Source of the DNA: Pseudomonadales bacterium
Lineage (GTDB): Bacteria > Pseudomonadota > Gammaproteobacteria > Pseudomonadales > Azotimanducaceae
DNA length: 62,394 nt
Direction: 5' to 3'
NCBI GenBank assembly: GCA_022822135.1
Contig: JAJECH010000011.1
Coordinates: 1 to 62,394, forward strand
Part shown: positions 7,361 to 14,437 of the stretch, piece after piece
Layout of the letters: each line of letters begins with the position of its first letter
Position numbering within the stretch: position 1 is the stretch's first letter
Notes under the pieces: model-generated
Seen by the model: the letters and a program-made list of their open reading frames with translations, nothing else
Database searches by the model: none
Told to the model about the DNA's origin: nothing
Translations under genes and position numbers: made by a program

Positions 7361-7690
7361 TTAGAGACCTATCGACGGAAGCAGGTAATCGAGAGCCTTC
7401 ACCAGACCAACCCCAACGCCGATTGCTGAGACGATCCATAACTTGATGCGGTGTTCTTGTAGTTTCATCTCATTCGTTACGTCTCGACGCATCGAGTCCA
7501 TGTCGCTCTTGGTCGAGTCGCGCAAATTGTCGATATCGTTTTTCAAGCTTGCGATATCGCTCTTCGTCGCGAGATTGCCGGTGATCGCGCCGTTGACGAG
7601 TTGGACCAACACTTCTGCTTGGTCATCGCTGAAGCGATCGCCTTCGCGGAGTTGCTGGTAGGCGCTATGGGTATCGAATGCTTCTGCCAT
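7361..7690 (-). CDS. Coiled-coil protein with C-terminal membrane anchor
   Basis: The 109-residue protein has the motif REGDRFSDDQAEVLVQLV, a coiled coil built on repeated K-S-D units (LATKSDIASLKNDIDNLRDS, then TKSDMDSMRRDV) and one C-terminal transmembrane helix (about residues 80-103). It is a paralogue of the protein at 674-1069. The design recalls small tail-anchored DUF1640-type coiled-coil proteins. Role unknown. Confidence 0.7.
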   Translation of the reverse strand: MAEAFDTHSAYQQLREGDRFSDDQAEVLVQLVNGAITGNLATKSDIASLKNDIDNLRDSTKSDMDSMRRDVTNEMKLQEHRIKLWIVSAIGVGVGLVKALDYLLPSIGL

Positions 7691-7860
7691 GCGTCAATTT
7701 TAGTGTCTGTGCAGTTTGCGGGTGATCGATCCAGAGGTTGTGTGCAGCTCGATTTACGCGCCAGTTCGACAGCATAGCACCGCTGCACATATCGATTAAA
7801 TGCCCTAGTGGTCCAACCCATAAATCTTCAAACAACGCCACAGGGAGCGATTGGAGAGGG

Positions 7861-7936
7861 CGTTTTTGGACAAAAACGACGAAAATCATCGATTTTTGGG
7901 TGATTTAGACGAATTCGCATGAAATCGATCGATTTC
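7861..7936. promoter_or_regulatory. Cluster of three palindromes in a divergent intergenic region
   Basis: In the 387-bp gap between the coiled-coil gene (minus) and the Sel1-like gene (plus) lie three dyads: CGTTTTTG-GA-CAAAAACG (7861-7878), AAAATC-ATC-GATTTT (7882-7896) and the perfect 16-bp GAAATCGATCGATTTC (7921-7936). No T-tract makes a typical terminator, so operator sites for a dimeric regulator are more likely. The rest of the gap shows nothing recognisable. Confidence 0.45.
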
Positions 7937-8077
7937 GTAGCGATGGAGATCCGACTTGAAAAACGAACCAACGGGGCTTATATTTGTCTTATAGATGAGC
8001 GTTTGTTTGGCCCGACAAGCTTCTGACTTGGCGCGAAGAGTCGCGTCAGGTGGTGATTTGATAAGAAGGATGATGAG

Positions 8078-8752
8078 ATGTTAATACGTAAAGTGAGATA
8101 CGCGTGCTTTGCGGTCGCGGCGTTTCTGATCGCCAGCGCTGGTGCGCAACAAGATCCGGAATTTCCTGACAATACGGTCGCGATTGCCGATGAAGAGCGA
8201 AGCTACGACATCGAGCGCATCGAGGAGCTGTTCGTCGAAGGCGAGCGGCCGACCGGTGCGGACATGGATCTGCTCGAGATGGATCGTGTGTATCGGTGGA
8301 AAGAGACGGCGGCACGCAGTTTCAAATCCGGCCAATACGAGAAAGCGTTTCCTCAGTTGTCGGTCCTCGCTCGCATGGGATTCAAGGATGCCCAGGCGCG
8401 ACTTGCCTACATTTACCTACACGGTCTCGGCGGCCAGAAGAAATCCAACATGGAAGCGCTCGGCTGGCTCGGAGTCGCGACGACTGGTGAGACGCGACCT
8501 GCGTATCGCAACCTGTTCAAGCAGATGATGGCGCAGATTCCTTCAGAGCATATCGATACGGTAAATTCTCACGTTCAGACGTACCGCGACAAGTACGGTG
8601 CCGACAAGATGGGAATCCAATGCTCGCGCAGTCGCACAGGTCACATTTCTAAGTTTCTGTGTCGATACAGTGCGGAAATGGATCAGCACATGATCCGTTT
8701 GATGATGATGGCCGCGACCCGCACACCTGACGAGGGCGGTTGGCTTTACTAG
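8078..8752 (+). CDS. Exported Sel1-repeat-like protein
   Basis: The 224-residue protein has a clear signal peptide (basic start, FAVAAFLIASAGAQQ) and a Sel1-type helical segment (GFKDAQARLAYIYLHGLGG, then NMEALGWLGVA). Two Cys residues near the C-terminus (CSRSRTGHISKFLC) could form a disulfide in the periplasm. ATG at 8078 follows AGAAGGATGATGAG. It converges on pilV; Sel1-like proteins often act as scaffolds, but no partner is evident. Confidence 0.7.
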   Translation: MLIRKVRYACFAVAAFLIASAGAQQDPEFPDNTVAIADEERSYDIERIEELFVEGERPTGADMDLLEMDRVYRWKETAARSFKSGQYEKAFPQLSVLARMGFKDAQARLAYIYLHGLGGQKKSNMEALGWLGVATTGETRPAYRNLFKQMMAQIPSEHIDTVNSHVQTYRDKYGADKMGIQCSRSRTGHISKFLCRYSAEMDQHMIRLMMMAATRTPDEGGWLY

Positions 8753-8791
8753 TCAATGTAAGAGAATGAGAGAACTCTTGTTGATTGACTA
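8750..8791. terminator. Two-part stem-loop between convergent genes
   Basis: TAGTCAAT (8750-8757) pairs perfectly with ATTGACTA (8784-8791), and inside it AAGAG pairs with CTCTT. The hairpin begins in the stop codon of the Sel1-like gene and ends 3 bp before the pilV stop, so it can serve both directions. There is no U-tract, so it may be an RNA-stabilising or Rho-linked 3' end rather than a classical terminator. Confidence 0.5.
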
Positions 8792-8794
8792 GGG

Positions 8795-11746
8795 TTACGG
8801 TCCTAGTCCACCTTCGCCACAGACATACCCTGACAGTACACAGCCGCGCTCTACATCCTGTTGGCCGCATATTATTCGAGGACCGTACCAAATTTGAGTT
8901 GGACTAGCACAGTAATTCCCCGGCCCAAAGCACGCCCCGATTGAACCCGTGCACACCAGGTCACGATGGATGCTGCATGCGGTTTCAGTGGTCACGACCG
9001 TCCAATGCGGTCCGGGGTTCTGACCTATTGGAAATCCGGTGATCGGTTTCGCCGGGCAGCTCCACACGATCTTATCTGTGTACTCGGTCACGATCGGCGT
9101 CATTTGGGGGCAGCAGCAGTTCGGATAGGCGTTGCCGTTGGCGCAGCTGACGGGTTTGGCGGGACAGGTACCGCCGCACGCCATGACAGCGTTGTTCCAG
9201 CAGGTCTGCTGACACGCGCGCGTGATCGTGCATGGGGTCTGAGCCGTCGTGACCAGGTTGCAGCCGGCCGCGCAGGATTTCGCCCCTAGTTCGGTCGGGA
9301 CGATCGGCGGACAGTCGGTCGGATGCGTGACCACGACGCCGTTGCACGGACACGTCTTCTGACAGGCGAACGTCTTCGCGCATGCGGTCTCAGCGAGTTG
9401 TGTGCGGGTGTAACCGCTCGGACAGGTCTTGGGACCTACTTCCTTCTTCTCCACGACCGGACAGACGGTAGGATGGGTGACAAGACCTCCTTCACAGGGA
9501 CAGTTTCGCTGACACGCGTACGTCACGTCGCATGGGGTTGAAGACACTACCGTGCGGACGTAGTCCTTGGGGCACGTTTTCGGTCCAAGCTCTTTCTTGT
9601 CGATCGGTGGACATGTCGCCGGATGCGTCACCGTCCCCCCATTGCACGGACAGGTCTGTTGACAGGCGTACGTCTCGGTGCATTGGTCCTCGGCGATCTT
9701 GGTCCGCGTGTAACCGCTTGTGCACGACTTGGGTCCCACTTCCTTTTTCTCGATGATTGGACACGTCGCGGGATGGGTCACCGTGCCGCTGTTGCACGGA
9801 CACGTCTGCCGACACTCGTGGGTGATGGTGCAGGCGGTTTCAGAGACCTTGACGCGCGAATACGGGGCGGGACATGAGGTCGCACCAAGTTCTTGCTTAT
9901 CGACTGCCGGGCAAGTCCCGTCGCCTAGGCGAGTTGCGCCACATGGACACGCGTTGGCGACGCAGCTGGCCGTGATCGCACACGCACCGGTGGTCTCGAC
10001 GAGGTTGAAGCCGGTCGTACACGATGTCGGTCCCGAACGGGTCGGAGTTGAACATGACTCACTGGGACATACGCTCGGGCAGCCGCTCGGACAGGTTTTC
10101 ATGGTCACCAGCGGACACTGCGCCAGTGTCGGCGCCCAGTTGCCGCAGGAACAGGCGACCGGACATGACGCGGTCTTCAGTATGTTCGTGCCGTTGGCAC
10201 AGTCTTTGCAATCGGTGGCGGGATTCGTCACCGGAGAGCCGTCGCCGCAGGTCGGTTGAACCGGACAGGTGGCAGGTGGAAAGACGGTGGTGCCGTCGTA
10301 GCACTTCGTGCCGGAAGGGCAGGTTTTACTGATATGGATGTTGGTGCCGTCGGTGCAGTTCTTGCACTCGGTCGTCTTGTTCATGACCAGGGAGCCGTCC
10401 CCGCAGCTGGGTTGGGTAGGACATGTAGCCGGTGGATACACCGTGGTTCCGTCCCAACAGCTAGTTCCCACTGGACACGTGTTCGCATTAGGAATGTTTG
10501 ACCCGTCCGGACAGTCCTTGCATTCGTTCGCACGGGAACTGACGAGGGTGCCGTCGCCGCACTGCTCGAACGTCGGGTGCGCTGGACAGGTGTCATTCAC
10601 ATGGATGTTGGTGTGGTCCCAGCAGTCCTGGCATTCGGTTGCGCGGTTTTGCACCACGGTCCCATCGCCGCATTTGATGGTCGTGGGATTGACGGTACAC
10701 GTCTGCGTCTTCGGAATGTTCGAGCCGTCGCTGCAGTCCTGGCAGTCGGTCGCTTTCGACGTCACCCTGGTGCCGTCCCCGCATTGCTGGGCGGGTTGGA
10801 CCGGACATGCGTCAACGACGTGGATGTTGGAACCGTCCCAGCAGTCCTTGCATTCCTGCGTCGTGTCGACGACCGCCGTGCCGTCGCCACAGCGCGGAAT
10901 GACGATCGATGGACAGGTCGCGGTCTTGGCGATGTTCGTGCCGCCCGGGCAGTCCTTGCAGTCGGCGCTGCGAGAGGTCACGACGGTGCCGTCGCCGCAG
11001 GTTTCGGTGCGTGGTGGTGGGTTGACTGGGGTCGTACTGCTACTGACGACTTCCCAGCGACGGTTACCGGGCAGTGCGTGATCGGCGCGAATACAGGCCA
11101 CGATGCGTTGAGTGCCGTCGTCGGCGATGGAAAACCCACCCATGTCGGTTTCGCCGTTCGGACCTAGGCACGTGCTGCCGATGGTCACCTGTGCCGACGG
11201 CGCGAAATTCAGGCGATCGTGAAGGTGGGTACCGTGCGGACCTGTCACGTGCATCGAATACTGTTGGACCAGCTGCTGCAGTGTGGACGTACGCACCGGT
11301 CGCATGGAGATCTTCCACTGCGACCCAGAAGGCTCGTAGCGACCGTGGCCGGCGAGTTGGGCGACCACCTGTGAAGCTTGGGCCTCGGTATCGACGAGCG
11401 TCGTGATCACCTGATTAGCGCCAGTGCCTTCAAGGGTGTAGGGATTTCCGAGACCGTTGAAGTGAGCTTGGGTCGGTGAATCGACCCGCACCCCGGGCAT
11501 GAGAATCTGCATCCGCTGAAAATCGAGATCACCGGTGAATCCGGCGCGGCGATAGGAGCGTTCACCTTCGTTGAGGCGTTCGAAACCGGCCACCGTCCCG
11601 AAGATGGTGAAATGGTGTTCGATGAGCCGGACGCCGTACTGGATGGTTGCGACCATGGCCGCGAGGGCGATGAGACCGAGCATCGCGTCCAGCAGCAGAT
11701 AGCCGCGATGTCCGGATCGCACGGAAGGCGGTCTAGAAAACTCCAT
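8795..11746 (-). CDS. pilV: Giant PilV-like pilus tip protein with Cys-rich repeat tail
   Basis: The 983-residue product begins with a prepilin-type leader (GHRG then YLLLDAMLGLIALAAMV, with an acidic residue at +5), followed by a PilV/shufflon-like domain to about residue 235. From residue 250 it switches to two repeat families: seven copies of a 36-residue unit (CGDG...CKDC..GTNI...TCP) and five copies of a 49-residue unit (CPCN.G.VTHP..CP...KKE.GPK.C). The last 130 residues are again Cys-rich. In R64-type thin pili, PilV is the tip adhesin that selects recipients; here the adhesive part is inferred to be the repeat stalk. It is the last gene of the trb-pil chain and starts directly after the preceding stop. 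No shufflon recombination repeats are seen. Confidence 0.85.
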   Translation of the reverse strand: MEFSRPPSVRSGHRGYLLLDAMLGLIALAAMVATIQYGVRLIEHHFTIFGTVAGFERLNEGERSYRRAGFTGDLDFQRMQILMPGVRVDSPTQAHFNGLGNPYTLEGTGANQVITTLVDTEAQASQVVAQLAGHGRYEPSGSQWKISMRPVRTSTLQQLVQQYSMHVTGPHGTHLHDRLNFAPSAQVTIGSTCLGPNGETDMGGFSIADDGTQRIVACIRADHALPGNRRWEVVSSSTTPVNPPPRTETCGDGTVVTSRSADCKDCPGGTNIAKTATCPSIVIPRCGDGTAVVDTTQECKDCWDGSNIHVVDACPVQPAQQCGDGTRVTSKATDCQDCSDGSNIPKTQTCTVNPTTIKCGDGTVVQNRATECQDCWDHTNIHVNDTCPAHPTFEQCGDGTLVSSRANECKDCPDGSNIPNANTCPVGTSCWDGTTVYPPATCPTQPSCGDGSLVMNKTTECKNCTDGTNIHISKTCPSGTKCYDGTTVFPPATCPVQPTCGDGSPVTNPATDCKDCANGTNILKTASCPVACSCGNWAPTLAQCPLVTMKTCPSGCPSVCPSESCSTPTRSGPTSCTTGFNLVETTGACAITASCVANACPCGATRLGDGTCPAVDKQELGATSCPAPYSRVKVSETACTITHECRQTCPCNSGTVTHPATCPIIEKKEVGPKSCTSGYTRTKIAEDQCTETYACQQTCPCNGGTVTHPATCPPIDKKELGPKTCPKDYVRTVVSSTPCDVTYACQRNCPCEGGLVTHPTVCPVVEKKEVGPKTCPSGYTRTQLAETACAKTFACQKTCPCNGVVVTHPTDCPPIVPTELGAKSCAAGCNLVTTAQTPCTITRACQQTCWNNAVMACGGTCPAKPVSCANGNAYPNCCCPQMTPIVTEYTDKIVWSCPAKPITGFPIGQNPGPHWTVVTTETACSIHRDLVCTGSIGACFGPGNYCASPTQIWYGPRIICGQQDVERGCVLSGYVCGEGGLGP
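9205..9948 (-). repeat. Five 49-residue coding repeats in pilV
   Basis: Five tandem units encode CPC-x-x-G-x-V-THP-x-x-CP, a KKE(V/L)GPK-SC segment and an AC-Q-T end; the first and last are the most diverged. The near-identity of the middle three (for example NSGTVTHPATCP and NGGTVTHPATCP) suggests recent duplication and makes copy-number change by recombination likely. Confidence 0.85.
10165..10999 (-). repeat. Seven 36-residue coding repeats in pilV with dimer periodicity
   Basis: Seven units begin CGDG(T/S) and end in (A/T/S)C. Odd units read N-I-(A/P/L)-(K/N), even units read N-I-H-(V/I), so the true repeat is a pair of about 72 residues. Two short inserts, C(W/Y)DGTTV(Y/F)PPATCP, follow units 5 and 6. 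Confidence 0.85.
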
Positions 11747-12349
11747 TCAAAGCGCCTGCCAGGTTCCGCTGGTGCAACGCACGGGTTGACCGGCTGCGGT
11801 CAAGGCGAGACCGGAGCCGCTGCAGGTCGCGGCGAGGGTGACGGTGTTGGTCATCATGAGCGGCCGACGCATGGCGTTGGAACCGTCGGTCAGGAGTGTT
11901 TGGGTCACGAGTGAAATGCCGCCCGGGTCTGGTACGCCGACGGTGATCGTGAACCCCGTCGCGCTTGTGACGTAGGACGCGCTCGATCCGAATTCGCGGA
12001 CGGCAGCTTGCGCATGAACTTCGTTATCAACGGACGTTGCGAGCATGAGGTTGCCGCCGGTGACGGACATGACGTACGGATAACCCTGCCCATTCGCGCC
12101 CGCTTGCAACGGTTGACTACTGTTGAACTGAAGATTGGGTAGATAGGGCAGAAGGGCGTTGAAGTCCGTCGGCCAACCCGTGATATTAGTGTCAGAGCGA
12201 TAGGCGTACAGTCCCTCGATGAGCGTGATGAAGCCTTCGCTGGTACGTCGTGCCGCATCCTGTTCGTCCTCGAGTCGCGTCCAGTCCGCGACCAGGAAGA
12301 CGATGATGGCCAGCAGACCAACGAAGAGCAGTGCGCCGATGGTGTGCAT
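11747..12349 (-). CDS. Short PilV-type minor pilin paralogue
   Basis: The 200-residue protein has an N-terminal membrane helix (GALLFVGLLAIIVFLVADW), an amphipathic extension and a globular domain. Its middle aligns with the pilV product: YPYVMSVTGGN with NPYTLEGTGAN, NEVHAQAAV with TEAQASQVV, and a final AAGQPVRCTSGTW with DDGTQRIVACIR. It therefore looks like a tip-type pilin without the repeat tail. There is no Glu at +5 after the only candidate Gly, so processing by prepilin peptidase is doubtful. ATG follows the previous stop without a gap. Confidence 0.65.
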   Translation of the reverse strand: MHTIGALLFVGLLAIIVFLVADWTRLEDEQDAARRTSEGFITLIEGLYAYRSDTNITGWPTDFNALLPYLPNLQFNSSQPLQAGANGQGYPYVMSVTGGNLMLATSVDNEVHAQAAVREFGSSASYVTSATGFTITVGVPDPGGISLVTQTLLTDGSNAMRRPLMMTNTVTLAATCSGSGLALTAAGQPVRCTSGTWQAL

Positions 12350-12787
12350 CTAGGGACAGGTCCGGCCGCTGAACGCGGCCGTTAAAAACCCGCGGCTGTG
12401 ATGGGATCCGGGTGGCGCTACGTGCAGCGTGCGTACGTGCAAACGCTGCGTGCCCGCTTGGCGATAGACGGTTAACGTCGACTGTTGCTCGCCGGTACCG
12501 TCGAATTCGATCTGCCATTGTCCGGCGTTCGCGACGACAGGCGGTGTCTCACCACTCAAGAGCAATGCTTGACGCGCCACGTTCAACGCGACGGTGGATC
12601 CTGCCAACGCGCACCGCGTAGTCGGATCGTGCAGTTGGCGCGCACGGTAAGCGAGCGCGATCGTCATCGCGTGCTGGGCATCCGTTGCGCGATCGAGCGA
12701 TTCAACGGTGTCTTCGCGGAAGGCGGCAAAGAGCGCAATCCCAATCACGACGATCAGGAGGCTGAGACCCAACGCTACCAGGTGCAT
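12350..12787 (-). CDS. Pilus cluster inner-membrane protein, possibly PilM-like
   Basis: From the ATG at 12787 this is a 145-residue protein with one N-terminal transmembrane helix (LGLSLLIVVIGIALFAAF) and a periplasmic domain with two Cys. It starts 17 bp after the pilS stop; a GTG start at 12841 inside pilS is the alternative. Position, size and single N-terminal helix fit PilM-type accessory proteins of IVb conjugative pili, but sequence similarity is weak and a minor pilin is also possible. Confidence 0.5.
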   Translation of the reverse strand: MHLVALGLSLLIVVIGIALFAAFREDTVESLDRATDAQHAMTIALAYRARQLHDPTTRCALAGSTVALNVARQALLLSGETPPVVANAGQWQIEFDGTGEQQSTLTVYRQAGTQRLHVRTLHVAPPGSHHSRGFLTAAFSGRTCP

Positions 12788-12804
12788 GACGCGTTCGAAA
12801 TGGC

Positions 12805-13356
12805 TCAGTCGATGATAAGGACGAGGTTGGCGGTCGAACACTGGGTTGTGTCCGCGCCAGCACCGGCGATGATGCCGGGTGCGTAGTTCGTGCCGTTGGT
12901 GAAGTTCGCGAGCAGACTGGTGCAGGCGTCGGCCGAACTGGTCGGATACGTCAGTTTCGCGCTATTGGGACCGCGGGTGCCGGCCGCACCGGCGACGGTC
13001 GTAACCGCAATGGCGATGCTGCTCTCCGCTTCGTTGTAGGCGTTAAAGCCGCGGTCGTCAATGCCTGCGGTGGGATAGCCTGCCTTGTACGTCGTCCACG
13101 TCAATCCTGCGAAGCTCCCCTGTGCGGCAAATGACTGCCGATAGGTCTGGATGCCGCCGATCAGGGTATTGAGTTCCAAGACCGCCTGGGTCTCGTCGAT
13201 GCCTTCGTCGACGTCGGTGTACATCATGGTCGTGATGACGATCAGCAACCCGACGGCACCGAGCACCATGAGCATCTCCGCGAGGGTGAAACCGCGTTGG
13301 CGCGCAGGTGGGGATGCCCTGACGGACGTCGTGTGAGGAAGTTGGAAACGAGTCAT
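12805..13356 (-). CDS. pilS: Type IVb prepilin (PilS-like major pilin)
   Basis: The 183-residue protein has a basic leader ending RQRG, then FTLAEMLMVLGAVGLLI with Glu at +5, the signature of a type IV prepilin cleaved by prepilin peptidase. The body is rich in small residues, and two C-terminal Cys (in SSADACTSLL and TTQCSTANL) could form the pilin disulfide loop. GGAG lies about 9 bp before the ATG. No peptidase (PilU) is encoded nearby, so a host PilD-type enzyme is inferred to process it. Confidence 0.9.
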   Translation of the reverse strand: MTRFQLPHTTSVRASPPARQRGFTLAEMLMVLGAVGLLIVITTMMYTDVDEGIDETQAVLELNTLIGGIQTYRQSFAAQGSFAGLTWTTYKAGYPTAGIDDRGFNAYNEAESSIAIAVTTVAGAAGTRGPNSAKLTYPTSSADACTSLLANFTNGTNYAPGIIAGAGADTTQCSTANLVLIID

Positions 13357-13381
13357 GGGAGGTTCTCCATGCGGTGTTGAG

Positions 13382-14437
13382 TCAGAAATAACCGGTTCCG
13401 GACGTCAGCTGACGAGCGGCATCGAATAATCCCTGCACCATGAGCAGGATCATGGCGACGGTGGTCGTCATGAGGAAGAGCTTCAACATTCGCGCCCAGT
13501 TCGCGTACCGGTGGGCGAGCGTTGCTTCGATGGTGGCCGCGACGGTCTCGAAGGCGTTGGCATAGCGCACGCGTTCTTCGCCGGGTACGAGGTCCTCAAG
13601 CAAACCGGCTGCGTCTGCCGGCAAGAGTCGTTCGCTGAGACTGGCCGCGTAGGCACGCCCGGCCCGAATATCAGCTCGCACGAGCGGCAGCCACGTCCGG
13701 ACAGCGCCGCTGTCGTTGACGTCTTCGAATGCGTCGAGCGTCTCGAGGTGAGTCGCGCCATGCCGGGTCAAAGCTGCGCCGATGTGGCAGTATTGGATCG
13801 CGACCTGTTCGCGCCAGTCGCGATCGAACAGCAGCAGCCATCGACGGCGAGTTCCCGTCCACCGGGAACGGGTCATGGCGATGCAACCAATCGTGCCGAA
13901 GATACCTGGTATCGAAACCCATGCGGTCTCGCGGAAGCTGATGGCGATCGTGTACAGCTGAATGTTCTCGAGCAACGCGGGGTCCTGCACGATTCGAACG
14001 ATCAGGACAGGCGATCCGATCATCATGGTCAACGCCAGCGCAAACGGCACAAACTGAAACGCAATCGGTTGCAGCACGCCCCGGGGAATGTTGAGCTTTG
14101 TGCGTTCGTCGCGGTTGAGCTGGGCGAGGGCTTCGGTCAAGAGTCCGTTGCGCTCGGCCACGCGCAACACCCCGATATCTGACGGCGGCAGAAAACCGCT
14201 GTCGGCGAAACCGTCGCTGGCGAGTCGACCGCTGCTGGCTGCGTCTGCGCCGGCCGCGGCGAGTTTTCTTAATCCGGGTGCAAGGGTGGTGCGATTGGCG
14301 AGGTTCTGACAGATGGTCAGCAAGCGCACGCCCCCGCGATGCTGGGCTTCGAGGATGCGATAGAAAATCGCCCGGGCGCTGGCGTCCACCGCGAACGTGC
14401 GACGTTGCCAACGCATGAGGACGTTAAACCAGGACAT
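13382..14437 (-). CDS. pilR: Type IVb pilus inner-membrane platform protein (GspF/PilR-like)
   Basis: The 351-residue protein has the two-lobe GspF/PilC layout: a cytoplasmic helical lobe, membrane segments near residues 135-180 (VPFALALTMMIGSPVLIV, then a second), a second lobe with GRAYAASLSERLLP, and a last membrane helix FLMTTTVAMILLMVQGLF. ATG at 14437 overlaps the pilQ stop. PilR forms the inner-membrane base on which the PilQ ATPase acts. Confidence 0.88.
   Translation of the reverse strand: MSWFNVLMRWQRRTFAVDASARAIFYRILEAQHRGGVRLLTICQNLANRTTLAPGLRKLAAAGADAASSGRLASDGFADSGFLPPSDIGVLRVAERNGLLTEALAQLNRDERTKLNIPRGVLQPIAFQFVPFALALTMMIGSPVLIVRIVQDPALLENIQLYTIAISFRETAWVSIPGIFGTIGCIAMTRSRWTGTRRRWLLLFDRDWREQVAIQYCHIGAALTRHGATHLETLDAFEDVNDSGAVRTWLPLVRADIRAGRAYAASLSERLLPADAAGLLEDLVPGEERVRYANAFETVAATIEATLAHRYANWARMLKLFLMTTTVAMILLMVQGLFDAARQLTSGTGYF

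Noticed and set aside
10308-11081. Long plus-strand frame opposite pilV (257 codons)
   Set aside because: It is a mirror of the Cys-rich repeats in the antisense strand, lacks a start with ribosome binding site, and has no protein-like features.
8795-11746. A shufflon at the 3' end of pilV
   Set aside because: No inverted sfx-type repeats or alternative C-terminal cassettes are seen, and the only recombinase is a serine enzyme 7 kb away, not a tyrosine Rci.
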